NCBI GenBank assembly: GCA_026122225.1 | Contig: JANEZZ010001895.1 | Location: forward strand, 496,001-560,000 | Reading direction: 5' to 3' | Length of the DNA stretch: 64,000 bases | DNA from: Heloderma charlesbogerti | Lineage: Eukaryota; Chordata; Lepidosauria; Squamata; Helodermatidae | Part shown: piece by piece, positions 34,217 to 46,960 of the stretch | Position numbering within the stretch: the first letter of the stretch is position 1 | How the letters are laid out: every line of letters begins with the position of its first letter | The notes under the pieces: model-generated | Seen by the model: only the letters and a program-made list of their open reading frames with translations | Told to the model about the DNA's origin: nothing | Database searches by the model: none | Made by a program: the position numbers and the translations under genes

Positions 34217-34515
34217 ATGTCCAGCACTGGTTAGGCCTCATCTGGAGTACTGTGTCCAGTTCTGGGCACCACACTTTAAGAAGGATGCAGACAAGCTGGA
34301 GAGGGTTCAGAGGAGGGCAACAAAGATGATCAGGGGACTGGAAACAAAGCCCTATGAGGAGAGACTGAAAGAACTGGGCATGTTTAGCCTTGAGAAGAGA
34401 AGACTGAGGGGAGATAGAATATTGCTCTTCAAGTACTTGAAAGGTTGTCACAGAGAGGAAGGCCAGGATCTCTTCTCGATCATCCCAGAGTGCAGGACAT
34501 GGAATAATGGGCTCA
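34217..34515 (+). mobile_element. CR1 internal fragment, both ends missing
   Basis: Matches the C-terminal reverse-transcriptase region of the CR1 at 41746-44867, from 'cagcactggttaggcctcatctgg' to 'ggaataatgggctcaagt', then stops before the 3' end. Loss of a LINE's own 3' end implies later deletion or recombination. Confidence 0.85.
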
Positions 34516-34753
34516 AGTTTTTTTTAAAAAATCACACTATGCATGTTAATTGACCTGCCACTGCAATCTGTGTTATCACCCCACCATGTTTTGTGAATGC
34601 CAACCATTAAGGTACTTATCACTGTATTTGCTTTTGGCCTTTCCATTTGCTCTGACAATACAGTTTACACACCGGCCAGCCCAGCCCCCAGCACATGTAG
34701 ATAAATCTGCCAATTTGAGGTTAACACTTCATGCATCTGATGAAGTGGACTAT

Positions 34754-35118
34754 GGGCATTTCTACATGAGGCTGTTATCCTGAACCTTTACTGAGGCTTC
34801 TGCTTTCAGATTCTTTGTGGGATTAAGATCAGCTCGTTTACATGTATTTTTTTCCAGAGGCGTGTGTGTGTGTGTCCTTCTCTGCCTTTCTTATGTTTCA
34901 TTATACAACCACTAGATGGGAATGTGGTATAGCGGAATTGTGCAATTACACAGGGCCTTATAATGCATTTTCGAAATAATAGCAGATTATCCTCATTAGG
35001 GGGAAAAAAACGTGATAGTAGTTGCAAAGAGCAGGAGAGGCCTTGGAGGATGTCAATGTTGTATAAAGGAGTTGCAAACTACCATGAAAGCACAATAAAA
35101 GCCTTGTGTAGAAAGGCT
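34754..35118. mobile_element. ~365-bp DNA element, 'ctacacaaggcttttattgtg' family
   Basis: The ends are inverted (gggcatttctacatgaggc and gccttgtgtagaaaggct). The interior 'caaccactagatgggaatgtgg' is shared with 17029-17403. A short GT run lies at 34862-34876. Confidence 0.6.
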
Positions 35119-35139
35119 TAGTATCCATGAAAACGTATG

Positions 35140-35208
35140 CCAGCTGGGGAATGCTGGGAGTTGTAGGACTTTTTTCTGTCTAAACATACATAAGATTGCA
35201 CCCTTATT
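35140..35208. repeat. Right half of ~110-bp GGGTGCAATCC element
   Basis: 'ggggaatgctgggagttgtag' then 'tctgtctaaacatacataag' and 'attgcaccc', followed by TTA. Confidence 0.6.
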
Positions 35209-35274
35209 CTTTAAGGTGCCACAAGGCTCTTGCTGTTTTTGCTGCAACAGACTAACACAGCTACCCTTCTGGAC

Positions 35275-36440
35275 TGCATGTTAGTCTTCTGGACTGGCAG
35301 TGCATAATTGTTAATAGTTTATTTGTAGTTGTTACATTCCAAATGGTCACACTCTCACCAAAGATGTACAACATTGGCTGAATTTATGTCTTCATTCATA
35401 CTTTTTGTTGAATTGAAAAAGGATTTAAAATACAACTGATACACACTTTTGAAGAGGAATTTTCCTTCATAGCAACATTCAATGAGACAGCAGAAACTAG
35501 TTGCCCACCCCTAATATAGACAGTCCTTTTCCAAGATAGAACAGTGTTGGTAATTTTCCCCATTTAACTTGAACATTTCTACAGCAGTCTCATTGTTAAT
35601 TAAGATTGCACAAGTCTTTGAAAGCAATCCTTTTCTTCCCTGGAGATTAATCTCTACAGATGCTTACTACTTCTGTTTGCTGGATTCCCTGGATTTCTTT
35701 TCTGTAGTCTTTTGAATTATCCTGTTGACTGATTTGTGAAATGTATATGCATCATGCTTTTTTTCTTGATTGCCAAGTATGAACCTGGACTCTTTTAAAA
35801 GTGAAAAATAAATATGAAAAAGGAATGGCATGTAAGGATCATGCAAGAGAAAACACAAACCAGGTTGATATATGCTTTGCAGGGTCATGTTGAAGAGCCC
35901 ACAAAGAGATAATTTCATTTCTACAAATGACTAATTTATTATTTATTTATTTTTTTACAAGCCATAATACAGTGTTTCCCATAATGCTCCTAAAAGTCCT
36001 ATCACTTGATCTTGACGTTTTCTTCTTTTTTCCTTTTGCTTGCTTTGGAATTGGGATCCATTTGTCAGTTCTAACCCCTGGCTTAGAAACTTCTCCTGAT
36101 TCACTCCTTTTGTATTAGCACTGCCTCAACTGCTACTGCTGGCAGTTAAGTGACCATTTTGCAAGGTCTCTGTGGCTCACTAGTGATGGGTCTAAAGCAC
36201 TGCATTATACTATTGTAACTAAAGTATCTCCTATGGGGATTTTTAAACATTATAAACATAATAAACATTTTAAACATAAGTGTTGCTAGATGGAGAGGGA
36301 GGGGGAGTAAAACAAACAGTGTATAAATTATTGCATTTGGAGAATTAAAATGTGGATTATTACCTTTATATTCATCATCAAGAGTTCAAAAAAAAATTTT
36401 TACTTTACCTTTCCAAATTAAATCTAAACATTGCATTTTC
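35275..36440. other. No gene recognised
   Basis: AT-rich and unassigned. Confidence 0.4.
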
Positions 36441-36449
36441 AATTGTCTG

Positions 36450-36898
36450 TTTATTTAAAAAAACCCATTTTTATACTGCCTTTTGGCCTTCAGAAGGGGC
36501 CCTAATGTCTTTTACAATACAAACATAGAAGCATGGAAGCCAGAGTGAAACAATACAAAAACCATAGCTAGCAAGATTAAAGGAACTAAAAGCCTGGCAA
36601 AATAAAAATGTCTCACTGCCAGTCCAATAGACAACAGAGAAGGGCCCAGCCTAAACTCCCTTGGGAGCAAGTTCCACTATCGGGGTGCTGTCACTGATAA
36701 GACCCTGCCCCCCATCCCACCAATCACACATCTCTTCATGGCAGAATGCAGAGCAGGGCCCCAAAGATGACTGTAATTCATGGGCAGGTTCAGGCAGTCT
36801 TTCAGGATCGGTGTCCCAAGTCCTTTAGGGCTTTTTATAGATAATAACTAGCACCTTGAATTGAGCCTGGAAACAAATGGAAAGCCAGTGCAATTTAA
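36450..36898. repeat. Old LINE-like repeat
   Basis: 'ctgccttttggccttcagaagggg', 'caaatggaaagccagtgcaat' and 'caccttgaattgagcctggaaac' match a common vertebrate interspersed repeat, probably an L2-group 3' region on the reverse strand. Family not certain. Confidence 0.35.
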
Positions 36899-37065
36899 AC
36901 AATGGAGGGAGCAGCCCTATGGCCGCCAGACAGTGGCTAGACGGGCATAGGATACCTGGTTTCCTGGAGAACCGACCTTCCCCTGGAGGCAGCGCAGAAC
37001 AGCCCCGTCCTCTGCACTCACAAGAGGAGCGTGGAGCAGCCGAGAAGGGGCATGTCTGGGGGTGT
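36899..37065. mobile_element. Partial GGGTGCAATCC-type element
   Basis: Starts 'gagggagcagccctatggccg' with the 'cagacagtggctagacggg' subterminal palindrome and 'ggagaaccgacc' block. It matches the right end of the 51001-52002 copy in inverted orientation. The other end is lost. Confidence 0.55.
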
Positions 37066-37069
37066 TGAG

Positions 37070-38225
37070 GATTTACGGCCCCACTGATATCAGAGCCACC
37101 AGCCTTCACTGGGGGAAAGGCGTATGCATAGATCAGGCACTGTGAGAGTGACTCTAGTTCAGGCTCCCTGCTCTGAAAACCTGTAGCTTTGCCCATAGCT
37201 TAATTTTCTTTGCCGGCAGCTTAATTCTATCAGAGATCAAATCAGTTCAGGAAAAATGCACTCATTTTGTAAAAAAGCCTTGCCTAAATAGATACCTTTT
37301 TTCTTTTAAACGCAGTGGGGGGCGGGGGGTTACGCTTCAATAGACAAACCTGTCCTCCTCCTCCCTCTGTTTCCATTGCAACTAGTGACCTGGGGAGGAT
37401 TACTGTGTTGCATGGCCAGTAAGCTGAGCTGGGCATGTTTCCATCCTAGCATAGTTGTCTCTGCTTGGCATCTTACTGGATCTCTTACATGGATGAACGG
37501 GGGGGGGGGGGTCAAATTCATAGTTCTGCTTGCAGCCAGAACCCAACAGAGAGGAGATGCCAAGGGGAGGACGGAGGGCGAGGTTGAGCACTTGTGCAGA
37601 GGCACAGGGCAGCTTTCCCCTCCCCCAGCAGCTGTCCTCACTGTTCAAGCCCACGACCCACCCTTGTGCACTTGGCAATAAGCTGAGCGCCCTGGCAGGA
37701 ACTAATATACAGCTCATGTCTCAACCGTCATTCGTTGAATTTCGCAAAGAAGCACTGGTTATGTAAGCAACGTCTAGCCTAGCTGAGTGGCAAAGGGTGG
37801 AAGAACTGCACGTTAGCACGGCAAACTGCGGAGGTAACATGGATGTTGGGGCAACATCTGAAGGGGGATCATTGGCAGTTGGGAAGAGGGGTGCTTAATC
37901 CTTCTCCTGCCAGCCAACTCTCCTCAGCAAATGCCTCCACACATGCTCTCAAGGCTGTGTTTTCCTCCAGCCATCCCCAGACCCATCTTGGCAGGTGGGG
38001 GCAGAAAGCAAGCTAAAAATGGCCTGGGCATGGCATTTGAAGGGCAGAATCAGAAAATGGGAGAAAGGTTAAACACCCCATCCTCAGTCTCCCCTGAAAA
38101 CTTTCCCTCCATCTCTGCATTAACATCATAAGGTAAACACATGGTCGGAGGAACCTGCGGTTTGCCTTGTAACATGCAGTCACTCTCTGCCCTAAGCCGC
38201 TTGAGCGGCAAGACAAGAATGCCCT
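37070..38225. other. No gene recognised
   Basis: Contains G-runs (about 37318-37328 and 37499-37511). No gene or RNA signature. Confidence 0.4.
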
Positions 38226-38254
38226 GTTCAAATTGTACCTTTGCAGTGAGCAAC

Positions 38255-38400
38255 CTGGGTTGCCTTAGGCAAGCCGTTCTTTCTCAGCCTCATCCCTCCA
38301 TTTGCAACATGGAGATAATAAGACTGACCGTACATTACAGGGCTACTGTTAAGGATGAGTTAGATTGTATGTGGAATGCTCTATAGAAGCGAGGCAGCTT
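38255..38400 (+). repeat. MIR/L2-like repeat
   Basis: 'ctcagcctcatccctccatttgcaacatggagataataagactgacc' then 'cagggctactgttaaggatgag', matching the common L2/MIR 3' core. Confidence 0.5.
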
Positions 38401-38404
38401 ATAA

Positions 38405-39880
38405 GCCCAGCACCACACCCCAACTGTAACTAAGACAATGCAATGACGTAAAAAACTTATTCTTATTAAAAGTTAAAACATTAAATATTTTGCAAAGCTA
38501 CACTTTGCATATCTACATCTGTCCCCAGAGAGCTGGGCTTGTGAGGTCAAAGTAGTATGAAAAGGGCAGAACTACTCAGGAATATTATCCATGTTGATGG
38601 GACTGATCTGGGATGTTGCAAAGCTCTCACCACCACCTGGACTTGAAAGATGTGCAGCCAGCAATGGATCTCAGAATAGGGGAGAATTTATCAAATGCCA
38701 ATCCAGCAGTTTAGGAATACTGAATGGGAAGGTGGCCTTTATAATGCCGCTCAGGAAAGTTGAATAGCTTTAGAAACAGAGTCAAGTCAAGCATGAGTAA
38801 GTCTTGAAAGGTATCCTATAATGCTCCTATAATGTTCAGATGCTTGTCTGATTGGCTGCTTCTCAGTGCTTATTCCTGGTCTGGCCCAACTAGGATATTA
38901 ATCTTTCTATGTCAATTAAAGTGAAACCTCTAATTCCTGTTAGTTATTGCTGTGTAACACTGTGTGACACATGGAGCTGGAAATCTGTTCTCTTTCTCAT
39001 CATCCTCTTTATTATCAAATTACTAGGAGCATCTTGCATGTTGAAGTGTTCTGGGATTTATTTTTTTCTTGGAAGATAAATGGCATCCACTTTATTTATG
39101 ACTAGTTAAATTACATTTCATAAAAGCTCTGGAGTCCCATGAAGGAAGAGGAGAGTATAGACTGTATGGATGTTAGTTCCAAGGTTTGCAAGAACTTATC
39201 CTGCCTGCTCTTTCTCCAGCAATCTGGAAAAGGAACGCAAAATATCTACCCTTTCCATGAGTGAATGGGAAAACCCTACCCGTGGAGGTGGAGGAGAACT
39301 TCAGTTGGTCACAGTCTGTTAACTGATAATGATCAGGTCAAAGTCCCAAGTGATTCAATCTGCTGGCAAAAGGTAGGCCAGTGTGTGGGTGGCAAAATTC
39401 TGAAGCAGCTGGGTTTCACTTCTGCTCAAAACAAAACAAAAAAATAAACCAAGGGAGCTGTGCCAAATGGGTGCATATTTACACATGCACTGTAAAAACA
39501 AAACAATAAAATGATTTTCTCCAGTCATTTTTTGGGAAGGTGGACAAAACTCCAGGGACTTTTGACTAGGCCTTCCATTTTTAAGAAGACACATTGAAAG
39601 GTAGCAGGCAGACTGAGCAAAGGTACGCAAACGTGGACAACTTGGTGTTGTGGGAATTTAGCATTTATAAGGATTGGGCAGCAGGACAGAGACAAAGGAA
39701 AACCATCCATTCAATCTTATTTAAACATTTAAAGAAAGACCTAATTATCTAGAATGACATAATTTCTAGTAACTATTAAGAGTGCAATTCAGTTTACAAG
39801 TGAGCAGATTCCTGTTAGTGGCCATGCAGTCCTTATCCATATTTACTTAGACGGAATAGTGCAATCCTATTCATATGCAC
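38405..39880. other. No gene recognised
   Basis: Unassigned up to the decayed provirus end. A partial CAATCCTATTC motif near 39840-39890 may mark a short inserted element in the env remnant. Confidence 0.4.
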
Positions 39881-39883
39881 TTG

Positions 39884-40619
39884 GAGTAAGGATAACATAT
39901 TCCAGCCCAGTTGGCAGTCTGCTCCTGCATACCCAATACGGCCCTGTCAGAGCATGCCAAGCCTTGCCTGTGAGGCCAAATTCTGGGGGGTCTAATATCC
40001 TAAGAAAAGGGATGAATACCCATGTGGGCTAAAGGTCCCATTCATATAATAAGCTCTAGTATTTATGTCTTTTGTCAGGTTTTGGATACAATAATACAGA
40101 GATGGTGAGCCATCGTGGGGGGTTGACCATAGCACACACCTAATATTCTTCACCCTCAGGTTTGAGAGTGATAAAGTCTGCGTACCCTGAGCAAAAGATC
40201 CTTTTTGAAGTATGATTGTTGTGCCAGACTCCTTTGCCTACTACATAATTTTTACAAGTACTCCTCCCCACGAACTCGTGGCGTGAGCTGGATTCATTCT
40301 GCATAAAGCACCATTCTCCCATTTTCGGGTACACCTCCCAGTACTCTCCCTTTGACTTGATTCCATCCGTCTCCCAAGTGGTGCTATCTCGGTGGATCCG
40401 ATAGTCAGTGTGTACTAGCTCAGTTACATTAAGGGGATATGGAATCCATAACCCTGCCCCTCCCTGCTCATCAGCCTGGACACAAACCCAGCAATCAGTC
40501 AAATGGAAATAAGTAGCTATTCCTTGGACCAGTGAGATCATCACATTCTGGTTGGTATGGTTCATTATTAACTCGGGGACTGGTGTAGCAGGATCCCTAG
40601 CACTACTATTACTAGCCAT
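39884..40619 (-). pseudogene. env: env remnant (surface-subunit part)
   Basis: An open frame at 40140-40619 (159 residues) begins near 'MASNSSARD' and is rich in Asn-X-Ser/Thr glycosylation sites and cysteines ('CWVCVQAD', 'CSGYAD'), as in a retroviral surface subunit. Below 40140 the reading is broken by stops, but a short block with the W-x-C and L-P motifs typical of gammaretroviral Env appears around 39890-39960. The transmembrane subunit with fusion peptide and immunosuppressive region is not found. It cannot make a functional envelope. Assignment rests on position after integrase and on these motifs. Confidence 0.65.
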
Positions 40620-40650
40620 GCTAGGGTGGTTATTACTGGAGGCATCGTCC

Positions 40651-41745
40651 TCAGCTTTTGGTGTTTGTTTTGTACAGTTTTAACTTTAGTTCTGTGGTAG
40701 GCTTGCTATGCCAGTGGATGGCTTCTTGCTCCAAGGGAGCGTCAGCGTCCGGAGTGACCGTTCCCTGGGCGTTGATGTTCTCCGCTGAGTTGTACTTCTT
40801 CACTCGGGAGCAGAGGATCCGCTTGTCGACGTCAGCCACCTTAAGTGCCGTGTGGGTTGTTAACAGCACTTGGTAAGGTCCTTCCCACTTCTCTGTCAGA
40901 GGGTTCTTTTTCCACTTCTGGAGCAGCACCTAGTCCCCTGGCTGGAGGTTATGGACATGATGGCAGGCTCTGAAAAGGGGCGGCAAACCTGTGGAGGGAT
41001 GACAAAACAGACTGCAAGGCAATAACATGTTCTCTAATTTCAGTTTTTCCTAAGTCAACAGTAATCTGTTCCCCCCACCCTGCTGGCAGGACCCTGGAAG
41101 GCATTCCAAACATTAATTCAAAAGGTGACAATTTTATTCCCCTATGTGGTGTGCTACGTATATGAGTTAAAGCCAGTGGGAGCGCCTGAGGCCACTTTAA
41201 ATGAGTCTCTATGCAAATTTTGGCCAGTGTTGTTTTCAACATCCTGTTCATGTGCTCTACCTGACCTGAACTCTGAGGTCTCCAGGGAGTGTGGAGCCTC
41301 CAATTAATGTTTAAGGCCCTAGACCCCACTTGTGCTACTTTTCCCACAAAATGGCTCCCCTGATCTGACTTAATGGATTCAGGCAGCAAGAATCACGGTA
41401 TCACTTCTTGGAGCAGGATCCATGCCACTGTTGAGGCTGTGGCTGTCCTGGTGGGGTATGCCTCTGCCCATCCAGTTAACTGATCCACCAGCACCAATAA
41501 GTATTTGTGTTGTCCAGCTCTCAGGAGCTCCGCAAAGTCAATTTACCAAGCTTGGCCAGGGTAGTATGCCCATTGTCTTCCTCCCATTGGGGCAGATGGC
41601 TTGTGAGACCAGGGGTTTACCTTCTGGCAGGTGGGACAGCGGGAAGCCACTCGTTGAGGTTCTAGAAACAGTCCTGGGGCCACTACTTGCCTCACTAGCA
41701 AGTCCCCCATGGCAGTGCCTCCCATATGGGTGGAGGCATGAAGTC
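40651..41745 (-). pseudogene. pol: pol: integrase remnant
   Basis: Three parts are readable on the reverse strand. Near 41590-41745 is the zinc-binding region, with 'HMGGTAMGDLL' and 'CPTCQKVN'. The catalytic core spans about 40949-41530, with the first Asp in 'LVDQLTGWAEA' (about 41470-41500), the second in 'SDQGSHF' and the Glu in 'GQVEHMNRML'. At 40651-40929 is the C-terminal domain with 'KWEGPYQVLL'. Catalytic D-D-E positions are still readable, but the frame changes several times. The 5' boundary is cut by the CR1 insertion at 41746. Confidence 0.8.
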
Positions 41746-44700
41746 ACTGCAATGGGCTATACTTCCTGGAATATGGGCTGGCTAGGGACAGGTTGCACCT
41801 CACAAAGGATGTGAAGAATGTGTTTGGCCAAAGCATGAAGAACTTCATCAGGAGGGTTTTAAACTGAATCCTACGGGGAAGGGAGATGTAATGTTGGGGG
41901 TAACAATGGACGTAGGTGCATGCACTGCAACGGAGAGAACAGCTCTGATAGCGCCCAATAATAGTCTTCAGACACATGTAGGAAGAAAGCCAGACTATGA
42001 AGTACATGGTCTTCCATGTCTATATACTAATGCCCAGAGTATGGGAAACAAACAGAACGAACTTGAACTCTTAATACAAGAGGGAAATTATGACCTGATA
42101 GGTATAACTGAGACTTGGTGGGATGACTCTCATGACTGGAATACCGCAATTGAAGGATATAACTTGTTCAAAAAGAACAGGAGGAACAGAAAGGGAGGTG
42201 GGGTTGCACTGTATGTGAAAAATACATATCTCTGCACAGAAATATAGGAGGAGGAGCTTGGTAGCCCCATCGAGAGCATCTGGGTTGAAATAAATGGAGC
42301 AAAGAATAAAAGGAACCTGGTGGTCGGAGTCTACTACCGGCCACTCAATCAAGGAGAAGACAAGGATGAAACTTTTGAAAAGCAAATAGCCAATGTTTTA
42401 AGGAAGAATGATGTAGTAGTAATGGGGGCCTTCAATTTCCCTGATATTTGTTGGGAGACAAATTCTGCAAAACATGGCCCCTCCAGGAAATTCCTGACTT
42501 GTGTGGCGGATAACTTCCTCCTACAGAAAGTAGAGGAAGGAACTAGAGGATTGGCTATCCTTGACTTGATCCTAACCAACAGAGATGACTTAGTGGATAA
42601 AGTAGCAGTTACAGGAACTCTGGGGGAAAGCGACCATGTTGTACTTGAGTTCTTGGTTCTAAGGGAAGCAAAAGCTGGGTATAGTCAAACGCGTACCCTG
42701 GATTTTAGGAAAGCTGATTTTCATAAACTCAGAACAATGATCAGTAAGGTTCCATGGCAAGCGATGCTAACGAGAAAAGGAGTCCAACATGGGTGGGAGC
42801 TTTTAAAAAAGGAAATTCTCAAGGCACAATCACAAACAATTCCAACAAGAAGAAAAGGTGGAAGACAACAGAAGAAGCCAGTGTGGCTTCACAAAAAGCT
42901 TAGGGATGACCTGAAAACAAAAAAGGACACATATAGGAAGTGGAAAGAAGGTCAAGTAACAAAGGAAGAGTACAGGCAGATAGCACAGAATTGCAGGGAT
43001 GGCATCAGGAAGGCTAAAGCTGAGAATGAGCTGAGGTTAGCAAGGGATGCTAAAAACAACAAAAAGGCTTTCTTCAGCTACGTGCATAGTAAAAGGCAGA
43101 GGAAAGAAATGGTGGTTCAGCTATTAAATAAGGATGGCAAAATGATAACAGATGACAAAGAAAAGGCAGAGGTGCTCAATTCCTACTTTGGCTCAGTCTT
43201 CTCCCAAAAGAGGGTCTATGACCCCCCTGGCAAAGGCGAAGTACAGGCTGAAGGGGCAGGATTGCAGCTTGAGATCGATAGGCATATGGTCAAGGAACAC
43301 CTAATTACTTTGAATGAGTTCAAATCTCCAGGGCCAGATGAACTGCATCCTAGAGTCATAAAGGAACTGGCAGAAGAACTCTCAGAATGGCTGTCTATTC
43401 TCTTTGAGAAATCATGGAGGACGGGGGAAGTGCCAGATGACTGGAGGAGGGCTAACGTTGTCCCTATCTTCAAAAAGGGTAAAAAGGAGGAACCTGGGAA
43501 CTACAGACCAGTCAGTCTGACATCAATCCCTGGGAAAATTCTGGAGCAGATGATAAAGGAATCCTTCTGGAAGCACCTTGACAACAATGCCATGATTACT
43601 CGAAGCCAACATGGATTTGTCAAAAACAAGTCCTGCCAGACAAATCTGATCTCATTTTTTGATCAAGTCACCCTCCCTTGTAGACCGTGGGAATGCTGTA
43701 GACATCATATACCTCGACTTCAGCAAAGCTTTCAACAAAGTGCCCCATGATATCCTGATGAGCAAACTAGCTCCAAGTGGGCTAGATGAAACAACGATCT
43801 GGTGGATCCACAGTTGGCTACAGAATCGGACTCAAAGAGTGCTCATCAATGGGACCTTCTCAAACTGGGGAGAGGTAACGAGTGGGGTACCGCAGGGCTC
43901 AGTCCTGGGCCCAGTGCTCTTCAACATTTTTATGAATGACTTGGAGGAGGAGGTGCAGGGAATGCTGATCAAATTTGCAGATGACACCAAATTGGGCAGG
44001 ATAGTGAATACTTTGGAAGACAGAAACAAAATTCAAAGTGATCTGGATGGACTGGAGCGCTGGGCAGAAAACAACAGAATGACATTTAATAGGGATAAAC
44101 GCCAAGTTCTGCACCTAGGAAAAAGAAACCAAATGCACAGTTACAAGATGGGGGATACGTGGCTCAACCACATGACAAGCGAGAAGGATCTTGGAATTGT
44201 TGTTGATCACAAGCTGAATATGAGCCAACAATGTGATGTGGCTGCAAAAGAGGGAAATACTATTTTGGGCTGCATTAATAGAAGCATCGCTTCCAAATCC
44301 CGGGAAGTACTATTTCCCCTCTACTCAGCACTGGTTAGGCCTAATCTAGAGTACTGTGTCCAGTTCTGGGCACCACACTTTACGAAGGATGCAGACAAAC
44401 TGGAGAGGGTTCAGAGGAGGGCAACAAAGATGATCAGGGGACTGGAAACAAAGCCCTATGAAGAGAGACTGAAAGAACTGGGCATGTTTAGCCTTGAGAA
44501 GAGAAGACTGAGGGGAGATATGATAGCACTCTTCAAGTACTTGAAAGGTTGTCACAGAGAAGAAGGCCAGGATCTCTTCTTGATCATCCCAGAGTGCAGG
44601 ACACGGAATAATGGGCTCAAGTTACAGGAAGCCAGATTCCGGCTGAACATCAGGAAAAACTTCCTGACTGTAAGAGCAATACGACAATGGAACCAATTAC

Positions 44701-44867
44701 CTGGGGAGGTGGTGGGCTCTCCCACACTGGAGGCCTTCAAGACGAGGCTGGACAGCCATTTGTCAGGGATGCTCTGACTTGGATTCCTGCATTGAGCAGG
44801 GGGTTGGACTCAATGGCCTTGTAGGCCCCTTCCAACCCTACTATTCTATGATTCTATGATTCTATGA
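41746..44867 (+). mobile_element. CR1 LINE, 3.1 kb, nearly intact ORF2
   Basis: A forward-strand CR1 inserted in the provirus integrase, opposite in sense. It starts just upstream of ORF2, so ORF1 and the promoter are missing. It ends with 'gtaggccccttccaaccc' and about three copies of ATTCTATG (44843-44867). CR1 insertions usually lack clear duplications, and none is seen here. It must be younger than the provirus. Confidence 0.93.
41891..44777 (+). pseudogene. CR1 ORF2: endonuclease-reverse transcriptase
   Basis: The apurinic-like endonuclease spans about 42000-42650 ('NAQSMGNKQNEL', 'GITETWWDD', 'GGGVALYV', 'ILTNRDDLV', 'GESDHVVLEF'). The reverse transcriptase spans about 43300-44400 ('SPGPDELHPRV', 'NYRPVSLTSI', 'DFSKAFNKVPHD', 'VPQGSVLGPVLFNIF', 'FADDTKLG'), followed by the CR1 C-terminal region '[14 protein letters not shown]'. 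Only two lesions are seen: an in-frame TAG at 42245-42247 and one frameshift near 43660. In addition the usual GDFN endonuclease motif reads GAFN (about 42427), replacing a catalytic Asp. Confidence 0.9.
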
Positions 44868-46960
44868 CCTCCTCCATCAAAGGTCTGGGGAGCATGATCT
44901 TGCCTCCGGGAGCTACCCACCATCCCTGGGGTTTTTTAATGGCCTTGTTCTCCTTTGCAGTTAAGTCATCTGCTGGGGTGTATTTGGCCCCACAGTCTTC
45001 CAAGTAAAGAGGTGCTCCCTGTGCCGGCCCTTGGAAGGCTGCTTCTCCTCCCATCTGGGCAGCTTCCTTTGCTGCTACGTCGGCCTTTGCATTTCCTTTC
45101 TCTGACGCCTGTCTGCGGCCTTTCCATGTGCTTTTACATGCACCACGGCCACCTCCTTTGGCAGCTGGAGGGCTTCTAAGAGCACCACAATCTGGGATCC
45201 GTTCGCAATTTTCTGTCCAGAGGCCATAATGAACCCCTGCTCTTTCCACAGTAGTCCATGGGCATGCACAGCGGCAAAGGCATAACGGGAGTCTGTAAAA
45301 ATCTTTACTCTTTTGTCTTTCCCGAATTCTAGCACGCGTGTGAGGGCAGTGAGTTCGGCTGCCTGAGCTGACCAATGGGCTGGAAGCTTTTCTTTCCATA
45401 TGACTTCAGCTAGGGTGACCACAGCGTACCCGGTGTGTCAGGTGCCATTTATCACGCAGCTTGAGCCATCCACAAAAAATTCTTCTTCTGGGTCTTCGAG
45501 AGGGTCATCAGTCAGGTCAGGTTGCACCGGGACTGTCTGCATCAGCACCTCTAAGCAGCCGTGGGTCAGGGGCTCCGACTCTGACTCTGGCAGCAATGTG
45601 GCTGGATTCAGGGCAGTCGTGTGCTTGAATGTAAGGCTCTGGTTGGAAAGCAAGAAGATTTCATATCTGGATTGATGGGACGGATTGAGGAATTTCCCTC
45701 CCTCATTACTAAGGACTTGGGAAACGCCATAGGGGGTGTGGACTTCCATTTCAGCTCCTATTACAATTTTCTGGGCCTCCCTCACAATGGTGGCGGTAGC
45801 CACACCAGCTCTTAAACATGCAGGCCAACCCTTTGCCACTGGGTCTAGCACCTTGGAGTAATAGCCCACTGGCTTTCATATTGGCCGTACCGGCTGGGTC
45901 AGGATCCCCAAGGCGATGCCCTTATTTTCATGCATGTACAGTCTATAGGGCTTGCACCCATTCGGAATCATCAGGGCTGGGGGCTGCAAAAGGGCAGCCT
46001 TCAACAGTTCAAATACATGTTGGTTCTTTCTGGTCCATTTCCAATTGGCGAGGCCCTCTTTACTGAGAGATTCATATAAGGGCTTGGCCTTCCCTCCGTA
46101 ATCAGGGATCCACATTCTGCAAAACCTGGTTAGGCCCAGGAAGGCCCTCAGCTCCTTTGGGTTTTTAGGAGCGGGCATGTCTTGTATTACTCAAATCTGA
46201 TCCCTGCTCAGGGCCCATGATCCCCTTTTGATTTCATAGCCCAGAAAGGTGACCTTTTGCTGTCATATCTGAGCTTTTTCCCATGATGCCATATACCCCT
46301 TTTCCCCCAGGGCATTCAACAAGGACTCTGTTGCCCTTTTTCCCGTTTGCATATCAGGGCTTGCAATCAGCAAATCATCAACATACTACAACAGCGCCAC
46401 CTCAGGGTGTCTTTCTTTCCACTGCTCTAGGTTTTTCTGCAATGCTGGCCCAAAGAGATGGGGGGCTGAGACTAGCCCCTGGGGTAGCACGGTCCAGAGC
46501 AATTGAGTCTTATAGTGGATATCTGGGTCCTCCCATTTGGAAACAAACAACTGTTGACTATCCTCATGCAGCGGAATAGAGAAGAAAGCATTTTTTAAGT
46601 CTAACACAGAAAACACTCTTGCCTCGGCCGGAATTTGCGTCAGAATGGTATGGGGATGAGACCATGAGGTGTTCTACTAAGACCTTCTTGTTCATGGCTC
46701 TCAGGTCTTGCACCAGCCGATAGGAGGTGCTGTCCACCTTGGGAACACCCAGGATTGGGGTGTTAAAGGGGGTTGAGCCTTCCACTAGCCATCCACAGCC
46801 CTTAAATTTTTCAATCAGTGATTTCAAGCCAATACGTGTAGCTATTTTTAGAGGATATTGCCTTACACACGTGGGGCCTTCCCCTTCCTTTAGAAGGATT
46901 TTGACAGGTGCCACGCATTTTGCGTGTGGGCAGGGGTTCCACCTGCCCACACGCACGGGT
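44868..46960 (-). pseudogene. pol: pol: reverse transcriptase and RNase H remnant
   Basis: The reverse-strand RT begins near 46960. 'VLDLKNAFFSIPLH' carries the palm Asp, 'TVLPQGLVSAPHLFG' follows, and the catalytic YVDD is at 46374-46385. A stop codon (46386-46388) sits directly before YVDD. The connection region reads 'LRAFLGLTRFCRMWIPDYG' and 'MHENKGIALGILTQ' (45876-46178). RNase H follows with 'FFVDGSSCVINGT' (about 45438-45490), 'AQAAELTALTRVL' and 'IFTDSRYAFAAVHAHG' (45075-45422). Its end meets the CR1 insertion at 44867. Multiple frameshifts. Confidence 0.85.

Larger units (their letters stand above)
34570..35270. repeat. Dispersed repeat, 'gttgcagcaaag' family, carrying two insertions
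   Basis: 'cttcatgcatctgatgaagtggacta' is separated from its continuation 'catgaaaacgtatgcc' by the 34754-35118 element. That in turn is separated from 'ctttaaggtgccacaagg...gctgcaacagactaacacagctacc' by a GGGTGCAATCC right half (35140-35208). Comparison with 26046-26345 shows both are insertions. Confidence 0.55.
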
